This document shows, one piece after another, positions 1 to 9,037 of a DNA stretch of 64,000 nt (position 1 is the stretch's first letter; each line of letters starts with the position of its first letter). A program made the position numbers and the translations under genes. The stretch covers positions 2,170,001 through 2,234,000 of the forward strand of contig OY829843.1 of NCBI GenBank assembly GCA_963691885.1, read 5' to 3'. The DNA is from G963691885 sp963691885. GTDB lineage: Bacteria; Pseudomonadota; Alphaproteobacteria; UBA8366; Aestuariispiraceae. The notes beneath the pieces were generated by a model. The model saw only the letters and a list, made by a program, of their open reading frames with translations. It was not told the origin of the DNA and did no database searches.

Positions 1-216
1 AACAATGCGGTCGTGAAGCGATGTCAGCCAGGGAAAGCGGTCTTCATCGGTCAGGGGAATGCCCTGGCGCATTTTTTCGACATTGGCGTCGCTGTGAAAA
101 CTGTCCCCTTCAAGATAGGTTGCGTTCAGATTTTCGGCCAGAAGCTCTCCCAGCGTCGTTTTTCCGCAACCGCTGACACCCATTACAATGATGACGGTTG
201 GATATTGCCCTGCCAT
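1..216 (-). CDS. gntK: Gluconokinase, N-terminal part (runs off the window)
   Basis: The first 72 codons of a gluconate kinase, which phosphorylates gluconate to 6-phosphogluconate in the cytoplasm. The protein opens MAGQYPTVIIVMGVSGCGKT, a P-loop (GVSGCGKTT) typical of the family. The stretch LEGDSFHSDANVEKM and then GIPLTDEDRFPW is the conserved substrate region. The start at 216 is the only in-frame ATG before the P-loop. The gene lies 7 nt after the stop of gnd on the same strand, so the two form an operon: kinase plus the enzyme using its product. The C-terminus is outside the window. The identification is secure from motif order. Confidence 0.93.
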   Translation of the reverse strand, partial: MAGQYPTVIIVMGVSGCGKTTLGELLAENLNATYLEGDSFHSDANVEKMRQGIPLTDEDRFPWLTSLHDRIV

Positions 217-223
217 TTCGATC

Positions 224-1621
224 TCACCCTGCCCAGGGGCCGTGATAGCCACGACCCTCTTTGTCCATTCTTTCGAAACCATGCTGTCCAAAGAAATCCC
301 TTTGGGCTTGCAGCATGTTCGCGCTGCCTCGCGCTGTTCTGTTAAGATCGAACAGCGCGAGGGCACCGGACAGTGTGGGGACGGCGATTCCATCCTGCAA
401 CGCCAGAATCACGATCCGGCGCAGGGCGGGAATCCCCTCATTGAGGATTTCTTTGTAAAACGGTCCGGTGATCATTCGCGTTGCGTCAAAGGGTTCATCC
501 TGGGCGGCAATCGTACTGACCAGTTCTCCGGAAATGATGCATCCGGCCCGCCATACTTTTGCGATTTCGGTCAATTTTAGATCCCAGTTCCACTCGCGTG
601 AACCCGCCTCAATCACCTGCAAGCCCTGCCAGAACGCAAGCGCCATACCCGCCAGCAAACCCGCGCCAAGATCGTCTTTCGAAACGCTGCCTTGATCAAA
701 GCCGGTGATGCCGGACCCGAACGCATCTTCAATTTCCCGCCGCAATCCATCTTGAGAGGAGACGGCCCGCGCCAGAAGAGCCGCCTCAACCAGATTGGCC
801 GGTTGGCCCAAATCCTGCGCTTCCAGAGCCGTCCACCGCCCTGTGCCCTTCTGTGCTGCGCGGTCAAGGATGATATCCAGCATCGGCCTGCCTGTTTCCG
901 GATCAAGGGTCCGGCATATCTCCTCGGTGATCCCCATCAGGTATGAATGTCGATATCCGCTGTTCAGGTCAGCGAAGAGCGGCGCCATGTCGGCCGGCGT
1001 GTATCCTGCCCCGTCGCGAAGTAAAGCGTAAACATCGGCGATCATCTGCATCAACGCGTATTCGATGCCGTTATGTATGGTCTTTACAAAGTGACCGGCG
1101 CTGTCTGGCCCCATGCGGCCGGCGCAGGATTCGCCATGATATTTGGCGGCAATCGCGGTCAGCATCGGGGCGGCCCGGTTCCAGGCCTGCTGTGACCCGC
1201 CCGCCATGATGGCTGGTCCCTTTCTGGCACCTTCTGCGCCGCCGGATACCCCCATGCCAATGAATTCAAAGCCCTGTTGCGCGAGCTCTGCTTCGCGTCT
1301 TTTCGTGTCGTGATGGTTTGAATTCCCCGCATCGATTAAAATATCGCCGGTCTGCAATTCGGGCAGCAATGTATCGACGGCCATATCAAGGGCAGCACCG
1401 GCCGGGACCATGATGATCACGGCTCTGGGAATCCGAATGGACACCGTAAAGGCAGATAGATCTGTAAACCCCGTGAGACCTGGATGGTCCAATCCGGATA
1501 ATTTTTCTGGGTCCGTATCAAAAAGGGCGACTGTGTAACCATTATCAGCGAGATTCAGTGCCAGATTGCGTCCCATGACACCGACACCCATAAGGCCGAT
1601 ATCCAACTGCCCGTTTGCCAT
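224..1621 (-). CDS. gnd: 6-phosphogluconate dehydrogenase, decarboxylating
   Basis: Oxidative decarboxylation of 6-phosphogluconate to ribulose 5-phosphate (pentose phosphate pathway, cytoplasm). At 465 residues it has the normal family length. The Rossmann motif GLMGVGVMGRNLALN lies at residues 9-23. The signature MGVSGGAEGARKGPAIMAGG and the catalytic KTIHNGIEY (Lys and Asn) follow, and the C-terminal tail GQHGFERMDKEGRGYHG carries the substrate Arg and His. A GGGAAA stretch precedes the ATG at a suitable distance. It is co-directional with gntK, 7 nt downstream, which fits a gluconate shunt operon. Confidence 0.96.
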   Translation of the reverse strand: MANGQLDIGLMGVGVMGRNLALNLADNGYTVALFDTDPEKLSGLDHPGLTGFTDLSAFTVSIRIPRAVIIMVPAGAALDMAVDTLLPELQTGDILIDAGNSNHHDTKRREAELAQQGFEFIGMGVSGGAEGARKGPAIMAGGSQQAWNRAAPMLTAIAAKYHGESCAGRMGPDSAGHFVKTIHNGIEYALMQMIADVYALLRDGAGYTPADMAPLFADLNSGYRHSYLMGITEEICRTLDPETGRPMLDIILDRAAQKGTGRWTALEAQDLGQPANLVEAALLARAVSSQDGLRREIEDAFGSGITGFDQGSVSKDDLGAGLLAGMALAFWQGLQVIEAGSREWNWDLKLTEIAKVWRAGCIISGELVSTIAAQDEPFDATRMITGPFYKEILNEGIPALRRIVILALQDGIAVPTLSGALALFDLNRTARGSANMLQAQRDFFGQHGFERMDKEGRGYHGPWAG

Positions 1622-1725
1622 TTCTTGTTTCCCAGTTTGTTGCCGGTAATGAAGGCCCCGGAAGGGGTTCCGACGTGGTTATTGGTGCAAAACTAATTTA
1701 ATGAAAGCCGAGGGTCTAATGATTT

Positions 1726-1740
1726 TGGCATTGGGAATGC
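1726..1740 (+). promoter_or_regulatory. Possible sigma-54 (-24/-12) promoter of the P-II gene
   Basis: TGGCAT-N5-ATGC has GG and GC spaced exactly as in the -24/-12 consensus TGGCAC-N5-TTGC, with mismatches at the sixth base and the first base of the -12 element. It sits about 100 nt before the P-II start. An NtrC-like half site GGTGCA lies at 1684-1689, but the second half is not clear. P-II genes of Proteobacteria are often NtrC and sigma-54 controlled. The match is short, so this is a candidate only. Confidence 0.4.
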
Positions 1741-1841
1741 CGGATTTCATTGTGCGGTGCAACATTACTTTGATTCGATGCTGTATTGCGGCTATAGTGA
1801 TCACCCACGTGTTTCAGTATCTATCTCCCGGGAGAGTCCTT

Positions 1842-2180
1842 ATGAAAATGGTGATGGCCATAATCAAGCCGTTTAAACTTGAAGCGGTGCGTGATGCGGT
1901 TACCGCACTTGGTGTAGATGGCATGACGGTTTCCGAAGTAAAAGGATATGGTCGCCAGAAGGGTCAGACTGAGATCTATCGCGGTTCTGAATACGATATT
2001 GAGTATGTGCCAAAGGCCAAGATCGATCTGGTTGTCGCGGACGATCAGGTTGATGCGGTGGTTGAAGCGGTCCGAAATGCGGCCCTGACCGGCAAGATTG
2101 GTGACGGCAAGATCTTTGTATTGGATGTTGCCCAATCGCTTCGCATCCGGACCGGTGAAACTGGTCAGGACGCGCTTTAA
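1842..2180 (+). CDS. P-II family nitrogen regulatory protein (GlnB/GlnK)
   Basis: A 112-residue P-II signal protein, the standard length. P-II trimers sense 2-oxoglutarate, ATP and ADP, and control nitrogen assimilation enzymes and transporters. The start MKMVMAIIKPFKLEAVRDA is canonical, and the T-loop GQTEIYRGSEYDIEYVPK contains Tyr51, the site of uridylylation by GlnD. The C-terminal TGKIGDGKIFV and the arginines after it are the nucleotide signature. The ATG at 1842 was chosen over upstream in-frame codons because GGGAGAG lies 5 nt before it and the family begins there. Neither glnA nor amtB is adjacent, so GlnB versus GlnK cannot be decided. Confidence 0.95.
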   Translation: MKMVMAIIKPFKLEAVRDAVTALGVDGMTVSEVKGYGRQKGQTEIYRGSEYDIEYVPKAKIDLVVADDQVDAVVEAVRNAALTGKIGDGKIFVLDVAQSLRIRTGETGQDAL

Positions 2181-2214
2181 CCTCCAATTTTCCTGTTCGA
2201 CAGAATTGTCAGTG

Positions 2215-3651
2215 TCAGGCGATGGACCGCCGTGTTTCGAGCATGGAACTTGTCCGGTATTTCGGGATATGCACGGTCACGGACGTCCCTTCATTGACCC
2301 TGCTTTCCAGGTTCAAATCACCGCCATGCAGTTGCATCAGCCGGCGACTCAAAGCCAATCCCAGACCGGCCCCTTCGTTCGTGCGTGACAGGGAATTACC
2401 GGCCTGCTGAAACGGTTCAAAGACCCTGCCGAGTTCACCGGGTTCAATTCCGATCCCGTTGTCTGAGATGACGAAATCCAGACCGTCAGCGCTTGTCTTG
2501 CCATCCAGGGTGATTTGGCCCCCATCCTTGGTAAACTTGGCGGCATTGCTCAGAATGTTCAGCAAGACCTGCCGGACCATACGTTTGTCTACCCAGATTG
2601 TATCTTCCGCGTAGCGCAGGAAGAGGCTGGCGTGAATTTGCAGATCCCGTTCATTGGTCGTTTGCTGAAGCAGACGCAGGACCTCCAGCGAAAGCTCGCG
2701 CACTGAAACTGTCTCCTCATACAGTTCCAACCGGCCCTTTTCGATCCGGCTGAGATCCAGGACATCATTGATAATGCCCAGAAGGTGCCGCGCGCTGGTT
2801 TGGATGTCGTCAATATAGGACGCATAACGCGTGTTGTTGATATCCCCGAAGATGCCAAGCTGCATTGATTCCGCAAAACCGATAATTGCATTCAACGGTG
2901 TGCGCAGTTCGTGGCTCATGTTTGCCAGAAATTCGGATTTTGAGTGATTTGCATCTTGCGCCTCGGCCAGTGCCGTCATCAGGTTAAGACTGGATAAACG
3001 CTCTGTCGTGATGTCCTGACAGGTACCGCTGAAGCAGTAGACGGCCCCGTCGTCGTCGAGAAGGGGCTCGGCGCGCTCCCTGATGTGAACTTCACGCCCG
3101 TTCGGCTGGTGTAATGCGAATTCGACCTCATAGCTTTTACCGGCTTTCTGTGCCCGCTCGATCTGCCATGTGATGCGTTCCCGATCGTCAGGGTTCATCA
3201 ATTGCACGATATGATCGCGCGTGATTGTCTCAATTTCCTTTGGGATACCAAGGATTGAACGAAACATGCCGGATTTTTCAGTCATTTGCCCGGAAAGATC
3301 CGCTTTCCAATAACCAATACGGGCACTTTGCGTCGCCTGTTCCAGGCGGGCTTCGCGATAGGTCAATTCTAGGTTTTTGAGGCGTAGTTCTCGCATCTGT
3401 TTTGTTATTTCTTGCTCTAGTAACGTGTGGCGACGCCGATAGTGCAGAACAAGAAACACCGCCACTGCACAGGCAAGAATGACGATGATGCTGAGAAACA
3501 GCATTGATGTGGGTGCAAGGTGAATTCCGACGGTTTCGGGTTCAGCGCCAAGCGAAACGCTCGCCATAAACGGCAAGGTAGCTGCACCTGACAGACCTCT
3601 CTTGCACACCCGGCCTATCCACGTGGTTCTTTTTGTTTTAGTTGGTTGCAT
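2215..3651 (-). CDS. PAS-domain sensor histidine kinase
   Basis: A 478-residue membrane histidine kinase. An N-terminal hydrophobic part is followed by one transmembrane helix (about 49-70, ending LHYRRRH), a short coiled coil (75-105), a PAS fold (about 105-215, with GRE and FSGTCQDIT near its end) and a HisKA domain. The H-box SEFLANMSHELRTPLN puts the phospho-acceptor His near residue 247. The ATPase has an N-box LNILSNAAKFT, a G1 box SDNGIGI and a G2 box GAGLGLALSRRL. No response regulator is adjacent, so the output is unknown. It is convergent with the P-II gene. The start codon lacks a clear ribosome site, and a later Met is possible. Confidence 0.9.
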   Translation of the reverse strand: MQPTKTKRTTWIGRVCKRGLSGAATLPFMASVSLGAEPETVGIHLAPTSMLFLSIIVILACAVAVFLVLHYRRRHTLLEQEITKQMRELRLKNLELTYREARLEQATQSARIGYWKADLSGQMTEKSGMFRSILGIPKEIETITRDHIVQLMNPDDRERITWQIERAQKAGKSYEVEFALHQPNGREVHIRERAEPLLDDDGAVYCFSGTCQDITTERLSSLNLMTALAEAQDANHSKSEFLANMSHELRTPLNAIIGFAESMQLGIFGDINNTRYASYIDDIQTSARHLLGIINDVLDLSRIEKGRLELYEETVSVRELSLEVLRLLQQTTNERDLQIHASLFLRYAEDTIWVDKRMVRQVLLNILSNAAKFTKDGGQITLDGKTSADGLDFVISDNGIGIEPGELGRVFEPFQQAGNSLSRTNEGAGLGLALSRRLMQLHGGDLNLESRVNEGTSVTVHIPKYRTSSMLETRRSIA

Positions 3652-3799
3652 TTCTTGTTTTGATACAAGCGTTACGGGCGCAGCGTCCCAATGACAGAAC
3701 GATAACGCAATTTGCGTTAAAAACGCGTAAACGGGAAATGCACAAAATCGGGCTTGATTTTATCCTAGGCGCACAGAGCCAGTGCAGCCAAGAGCAGGC

Positions 3800-4408
3800 T
3801 TATTTCTGGAAGAGCGCCTCAATTCTGCTGAAATACTGCTCAAAACCGGGGGTTTTCAGATTAGGGACCTTGGCCGCTTCATCGCAGCGTCGAAGTGCGA
3901 GGCTTTCTTCCAGATAGGGCAACATTTCGAAGGCGGTTGCCTCTTCCTCGGTCATCGGGCCCCCTTGCAGTTTCAAACTGAGCACTGAGGCTTCTGACAG
4001 GCGGTCAAAATATCCCGGTTGCCTGGCGCAGAGATACCGTTTCGCGTCGACATGCAGGCGAACGGGTTCAGTCACCGAAGGCGGGAAAAACCGGCTAAGG
4101 AACTCGGCACCCGCGGTCTCATGCACATCATCAATGCCAAATTCTGCGTGATAGATTTTTTCGGCGTGGATGAGGTGGCCGACATCGTGGAGCAGCCCTG
4201 CCACTACTGTCGCATCGTCATGTCCCAGCCTGTCCAGATGCATGGCGGACTGCAATGCGTGTTCGGTCTGGGTGATCCCTTCGCCATAATTGATGTCGCC
4301 ATGTTCTTCGAACAGTTTCTCAATAAAATGGGCGCAATCCGTACCGTTGTCGAAATCGAGCAGAACCATCGGGGAAACTTCCGGTATTTGAGAGGCTACT
4401 TTAGGCAT
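3800..4408 (-). CDS. HD-domain protein of the PhnZ/TmpB-like oxygenase group
   Basis: A 202-residue single-domain HD protein. The pattern INYGEGITQTEHALQSA followed by GLLHDVGHL supplies the metal-binding His and HD residues. It also has the Tyr and Glu before TQ-EHALQ that mark the mixed-valent diiron oxygenases PhnZ and TmpB rather than phosphohydrolases; this is family knowledge. In those proteins the substrate is a hydroxylated phosphonate. No phosphonate genes lie nearby here, so the substrate is unknown. The start at 4408 is preferred over the longer frame because AGGAG lies 6 nt upstream. It is transcribed divergently from clpB. Confidence 0.72.
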   Translation of the reverse strand: MPKVASQIPEVSPMVLLDFDNGTDCAHFIEKLFEEHGDINYGEGITQTEHALQSAMHLDRLGHDDATVVAGLLHDVGHLIHAEKIYHAEFGIDDVHETAGAEFLSRFFPPSVTEPVRLHVDAKRYLCARQPGYFDRLSEASVLSLKLQGGPMTEEEATAFEMLPYLEESLALRRCDEAAKVPNLKTPGFEQYFSRIEALFQK

Positions 4409-4533
4409 GAATGGCTCCTGCGACGTAGGGGAAAAGGGTTCAAGGACCATAGTTTAACACTAACAGGCTTCTGTTACACAAAATTGACAAGGGTCAAACA
4501 TCGAGAATTCGGGCGGTGCTGGCCTGAATCCTG

Positions 4534-4562
4534 CTTGTTCTGCATATGTGCCCTCACCATAT
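4534..4562 (+). promoter_or_regulatory. Weak candidate heat-shock promoter of clpB
   Basis: CTTGTT at 4534-4539 and CACCATAT at 4555-4562 are separated by 15 nt. They resemble the RpoH consensus (CTTGAA, then CCCCATNT) of alphaproteobacteria, with mismatches and a short spacer. The position, about 100 nt upstream of clpB, is right for a gene that is RpoH-controlled in most Proteobacteria. Confidence 0.3.
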
Positions 4563-4665
4563 ATCAGGGGCACGCCTGAAATGCCGCTTACGGGTTTCGG
4601 GTGATTTTAGACTCTGGAATGAAATCTGCTGACAAGGTCGGGGGTTTCGGAATGTGAGGTTAGTT

Positions 4666-7263
4666 ATGGATTTTGAGAAGTTTACGGACAGGTCGAAGGG
4701 ATTTGTTCAATCGGCCCAAACCGGCGCGTTGACATCCAATCATCAGCGTTTGACCAGTGATCATCTGTTAAAGGTTCTACTGGATGATTCTGAGGGCATG
4801 GCCGCCGGGCTGATTTCGGCGTCGGGTGGCGATGCGAAAAGGGCCCACGCGGAAACACTGTCAAATCTTGAGAAATTGCCAAAGGTGGAAGGTGCGGGTG
4901 CGGGATCACTGCATCTCGATGCAAGTCTGGCGAAGGTGTTTGAAACGGCGCAGAAATTGGCGACAAAAGCGGGCGACAGTTTTGTGACTGCTGAAATGCT
5001 GTTGCTGGGACTCGCCATGACCGAAGGGACGTCGTCGCAGAAAGCCCTAAAATCAGCGAATGTGTCGCCCCAGGCCCTAAACAGTGCCATCAACGATATG
5101 CGTCAGGGCCGTACGGCGGATAGCGCGGGTGCGGAAGGCAAATACGACGCGCTCAAAAAATATGCGCGGGACCTGACCGCCGCTGCGCGGGATGGCAAGC
5201 TAGATCCGGTGATTGGCCGGGACGAGGAAATTCGTCGAACCATTCAGGTTCTTTCCCGCCGAACCAAGAATAATCCTGTCCTGATTGGTGAGCCGGGCGT
5301 CGGTAAAACCGCCATTGTTGAGGGCTTGGCGCTGCGTATTATAAACGGTGATGTGCCTGAATCCTTGAAACACAGACGCCTGATGTCCCTCGATCTGGGG
5401 GCGATGGTGGCCGGTTCCAAATTTCGCGGCGAGTTCGAAGAACGGTTAAAAGCTGTACTGGAAGAAGTGGCGAACGCGGCGGGTGATGTTGTTCTGTTCA
5501 TTGATGAATTGCATACCCTTGTGGGTGCCGGTGCGGCCGAAGGGTCGATGGATGCGTCCAACATGCTGAAACCCGCACTTGCTCGGGGTGACTTGCACTG
5601 TGTCGGCGCGACCACGCTTGAAGAATACCGCAAGCATATCGAAAAGGATGCTGCCCTTGCCCGTCGGTTTCAGCCGGTCGTGATCAGCGAGCCAACTGTT
5701 TCGGACACGATTTCGATTTTGCGTGGGTTGAAGGAAAAATATGAGGTGCATCACGGTGTTCGCATCACCGATGCCGCAATTGTTGCTGCTGCCACGCTGT
5801 CCAATCGGTATATCACCGATCGGTTCCTGCCGGACAAGGCGATCGACCTGGTTGATGAGGCTGCCAGCCGGTTGAGGATGGAGGTCGACTCGAAACCCGA
5901 AGAAATTGACGAACTGGACCGCCGGATCGTTCAGTTGAAGATTGAGCGGGAAGCCCTGAAAAAGGAAAGCGACCGCGCCTCCAAGGACCGGCTCGATCGC
6001 CTTGAGTCCGAATTGGCCGAGCTGGAAGAGGAATCTTCGCTTCTTACCCTGCGCTGGCAATCCGAGAAGCAGAAGCTTACCTCTGCGCAGGATATTAAGG
6101 AAAAGCTGGAAGCTGCCCGTGTCGATCTTGATCGCGCCCAGCGTGAGGGACGCTTTGAGAAAGCGGGTGAGCTGGCCTATGGCGTTATCCCGGACCTCGA
6201 AAAGCAACTGGTTCAGGCGGAAAGCGTTTCCGGCGAACAGATGTTGGAAGAGGAAGTGCGCGACAATCATGTCGCGGGCGTCGTTTCCCGATGGACCGGG
6301 ATCCCTGTCGACAAGATGCTCGAAGGGGAACGTGAGAAACTGTTGGCAATGGAATCGGTTATTGGCAGCCGCGTAATCGGTCAGGATGAGGCGATTTCTG
6401 CGATCTCGAACGCGGTGCGCCGGGCGCGTGCCGGATTGCAGGATCCAAGCCGTCCGATCGGATCATTTCTGTTCCTGGGGCCAACCGGTGTCGGTAAAAC
6501 CGAATTGACCAAGGCGCTGGCGGATTTTCTTTTTGATGATGATCAGGCGATGGTCCGTCTGGACATGTCAGAATATATGGAAAAGCATTCGGTTGCCCGC
6601 TTGATCGGGGCCCCTCCGGGTTATGTCGGCTATGACGAAGGGGGTGCTTTGACGGAGGCTGTGCGACGCAGACCGTATCAGGTTGTTCTCTTCGATGAAG
6701 TTGAAAAGGCACATCCCGACGTTTTCAATGTGCTTCTGCAGGTACTGGATGACGGTCGCCTGACCGATGGCCAGGGTCGGACTGTCGATTTCCGCAATAC
6801 CTTGATCATCATGACCTCCAATCTGGGTTCCGAATTCCTGAGCGCCCAGAGTGAAGGGGACGATGTTGAAGATGTCCGGCCGCAGGTTATGGACATTGTT
6901 CGCACGGCATTCAGGCCGGAATTCCTCAACAGGCTGGACGAAATCCTGTTGTTCCGTCGCTTGAGCCGTCAGCACATGAGCGCGATTGTTAATATTCAGC
7001 TCGCGGGTCTTTCCGCATTGTTGGAAGACCGGAAAGTCTCGCTGGATGTCGATGCCAGTGCGATGATGTGGCTTGGCAATGCGGGCTATGACCCTGTCTA
7101 CGGGGCCAGACCACTCAAACGCATTATTCAGCGTCACCTGCAAAACCCGCTGGCTTCCATGATTTTGGAAGGCAAGGTGAGTGAGGGGGAAACCGTCTCG
7201 GTCACCGCGGGCGAGGGTAATCTGATCCTGAATGGTGAGGTCATAGACGCTGAAGCGGCATGA
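4666..7263 (+). CDS. clpB: ATP-dependent disaggregase ClpB
   Basis: An Hsp100 protein of 865 residues that extracts polypeptides from aggregates together with DnaK. It has an N-domain (1-145) and AAA domain 1 with Walker A GEPGVGKT near 208, followed by Walker B and the HTLVGAG pore region. The ClpB-specific coiled-coil middle domain spans about 400-525 (rich in K, E and L). AAA domain 2 has Walker A GPTGVGKTE near 605, and the C-terminal end includes YGARPLKRIIQ. The middle domain separates it from ClpA and ClpC. The ATG at 4666 follows GAGGT, whereas the longer frame starting at 4654 lacks a ribosome site. Confidence 0.98.
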   Translation: MDFEKFTDRSKGFVQSAQTGALTSNHQRLTSDHLLKVLLDDSEGMAAGLISASGGDAKRAHAETLSNLEKLPKVEGAGAGSLHLDASLAKVFETAQKLATKAGDSFVTAEMLLLGLAMTEGTSSQKALKSANVSPQALNSAINDMRQGRTADSAGAEGKYDALKKYARDLTAAARDGKLDPVIGRDEEIRRTIQVLSRRTKNNPVLIGEPGVGKTAIVEGLALRIINGDVPESLKHRRLMSLDLGAMVAGSKFRGEFEERLKAVLEEVANAAGDVVLFIDELHTLVGAGAAEGSMDASNMLKPALARGDLHCVGATTLEEYRKHIEKDAALARRFQPVVISEPTVSDTISILRGLKEKYEVHHGVRITDAAIVAAATLSNRYITDRFLPDKAIDLVDEAASRLRMEVDSKPEEIDELDRRIVQLKIEREALKKESDRASKDRLDRLESELAELEEESSLLTLRWQSEKQKLTSAQDIKEKLEAARVDLDRAQREGRFEKAGELAYGVIPDLEKQLVQAESVSGEQMLEEEVRDNHVAGVVSRWTGIPVDKMLEGEREKLLAMESVIGSRVIGQDEAISAISNAVRRARAGLQDPSRPIGSFLFLGPTGVGKTELTKALADFLFDDDQAMVRLDMSEYMEKHSVARLIGAPPGYVGYDEGGALTEAVRRRPYQVVLFDEVEKAHPDVFNVLLQVLDDGRLTDGQGRTVDFRNTLIIMTSNLGSEFLSAQSEGDDVEDVRPQVMDIVRTAFRPEFLNRLDEILLFRRLSRQHMSAIVNIQLAGLSALLEDRKVSLDVDASAMMWLGNAGYDPVYGARPLKRIIQRHLQNPLASMILEGKVSEGETVSVTAGEGNLILNGEVIDAEAA

Positions 7264-7294
7264 TCGCCGAGACCTGAGACTGAGAATTGAATTT

Positions 7295-7332
7295 GGCTGG
7301 TGCTTCGATGAATTTCAGGCACCAGCCTTTTT
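7295..7332 (+). terminator. Rho-independent terminator after clpB
   Basis: A perfect 9-bp stem, GGCTGGTGC with GCACCAGCC, a 15-nt loop and five T. It lies 32 nt after the clpB stop. Confidence 0.85.
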
Positions 7333-7380
7333 CATGGGCAATTGCTTGTTTTGATGACGGTCTGGGCGTAAGCGAGGGGT

Positions 7381-8133
7381 ATGACTGCCTTAACCCTTGC
7401 CTTGTTTTTGAGCGGTGCTTTGGCCGCTGGATTTGTCACCGGTTTGACCGGGTTTGGCACGGCCTTGGTTGTGTCGGCATTCTGGCTGCATTTCATGGAC
7501 CCGATCATGGTCGCACCCTTGGCGGCAATGTGCTCTGTTGCCAGTCAGGTGTTTTCCCTGAAAGGGGTGATGGAACATTTTAGATGGTCCGCAGTTTGGC
7601 TGCTGCTGGTTGGCGCGCTGATTGGCCTGCCCGCTGGATCCTGGCTTTTGACTTATGTCGATGCTGGCGTCATCAAGCTTTCGATCGGGCTGTTTCTTAT
7701 CCTCTACACCGGATACTTGCTGGGCACGAAAACGCCCTTCCGGGTTACCATAAACAATCCCTTTGTTGACGGGGTTGTGGGCATCATAGGTGGCGTTCTG
7801 GGCGGCATGGCGGGTCTGTCAGGGCCGGCCCCCTTAATCTGGTGTCAGATGCGGGGCCTCGCCAAAGAGATTCAACGCGCAATCTATCAACCGTTCAATA
7901 TGATTGTCCTTGGCATTGCGGTTGTCCTGCATGCGATGAATGGGCGGGTAGATACGGAGGTCGGATACGCGTTTTTGATCGTGTTGCCGGCGACATTGAT
8001 TGGCGGCTGGGCAGGCACGGTTGCCTATAAGAGGCTGGACGATAAAAAGTTCCAGCGGATCGTTTTTTATCTGTTAATGGCATCCGGTTTTGTCTTGTTG
8101 ATCCGCTGGTTCCTGGATAGCGGGTTGGTCTGA
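7381..8133 (+). CDS. TSUP (TauE/SafE) family membrane permease
   Basis: A 250-residue inner-membrane protein with about eight hydrophobic segments. The start MTALTLALFLSGALAAGFVT contains the first helix. The repeated motif GLTGFG (about 21-26) and, in the second half, GGVLGGMAGLSGP is the duplicated TSUP signature. The family exports or imports sulfite, sulfonates and related anions; the substrate cannot be assigned here. GAGGGG lies upstream of the ATG. It overlaps the next transporter gene by one base (TGATG), so the two are translationally coupled. Confidence 0.88.
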   Translation: MTALTLALFLSGALAAGFVTGLTGFGTALVVSAFWLHFMDPIMVAPLAAMCSVASQVFSLKGVMEHFRWSAVWLLLVGALIGLPAGSWLLTYVDAGVIKLSIGLFLILYTGYLLGTKTPFRVTINNPFVDGVVGIIGGVLGGMAGLSGPAPLIWCQMRGLAKEIQRAIYQPFNMIVLGIAVVLHAMNGRVDTEVGYAFLIVLPATLIGGWAGTVAYKRLDDKKFQRIVFYLLMASGFVLLIRWFLDSGLV

Positions 8134-9035
8134 TGGAGTTGTGGATCCCGATCACGCTTGCCGCCGCCTTCCTACAAAACCTGCGATCCGCTTTTCAGAA
8201 ACTGTTGAAGGGACAATTATCGACAGGTGGGGCAACGTTTTCCCGGTTTATTTTCGCGGCCCCGTTTGCCGTGTTTTACGCTGCTATTCTGTTGCAGACC
8301 CGGGATGTCACGGACCTTGAAATCGGGTCGCGCTTTCTGATGTTCAGTGCGTTGGGTGGCATCGCACAGATTGTTGCCACCGGTCTGTTGGTGTCGCTGT
8401 TCTCGCTGCGCAATTTTGCCGTCGGGACCGCTTATTCAAAAACAGAGACGGTTCAGACAGCCTTGATCGGCATTGTGCTGCTGGGTGAGACCGTGACCCT
8501 TGGGGCCGGTCTGGGGATCGGTATTTCTCTGGCGGGCGTTATTGCGATGTCGGCCGCCCAGACCGGGTTGAATCGGGACCTCATGCGGGATCTGGTTGGA
8601 AGGCCCGCAATTATGGGCCTTGCCTCCGCCGCGTTCTTCGGTGTTGCGGCCGTGTCGTATCGTGCAGCATCTCTGTCATTGGGGGGCGAGGGCTTCTTCA
8701 CCCAGGCGGCGCTGACATTGGCGGTGGTTCTCGTTCTGCAGACAATCGCCATGGGTTTCTGGCTGCGCGTGAAAGAACCGGGTCAAGTGATGGCAACGAT
8801 CCGTGCCTGGCGTCTGGCGCTGCCCGCCGGTTTCACAGGGTTTGCGGCCTCCGTCGGTTGGTTTACGGCGATGACGATCCAAAACGCGGCCTATGTACGC
8901 GCGGTCGGTCAGATAGAGCTGGTGTTCACCGTCCTTGCGAGCTGGCTCTTTTTCAGAGAGAAGATCAAACCGCTTGAACTGGTCGGGGTCGCCCTGATTT
9001 GCGCCGGTATCATTGTGCTGGTCTTGCGACCCTGA
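8133..9035 (+). CDS. DMT-superfamily transporter (EamA type)
   Basis: A 300-residue protein of about ten predicted helices arranged as two EamA halves. The segment FAVGTAYSKTETVQTALIG with GIVLLGE is the typical end of the first half, and QIELVFTVLASWLFFREKIK the matching end of the second. Family members export metabolites and amino acids; the substrate is unknown. It starts on the last base of the TSUP stop codon. Its stop is two bases from the stop of the convergent hydrolase gene. Confidence 0.87.
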   Translation: MELWIPITLAAAFLQNLRSAFQKLLKGQLSTGGATFSRFIFAAPFAVFYAAILLQTRDVTDLEIGSRFLMFSALGGIAQIVATGLLVSLFSLRNFAVGTAYSKTETVQTALIGIVLLGETVTLGAGLGIGISLAGVIAMSAAQTGLNRDLMRDLVGRPAIMGLASAAFFGVAAVSYRAASLSLGGEGFFTQAALTLAVVLVLQTIAMGFWLRVKEPGQVMATIRAWRLALPAGFTGFAASVGWFTAMTIQNAAYVRAVGQIELVFTVLASWLFFREKIKPLELVGVALICAGIIVLVLRP

Positions 9036-9037
9036 TT

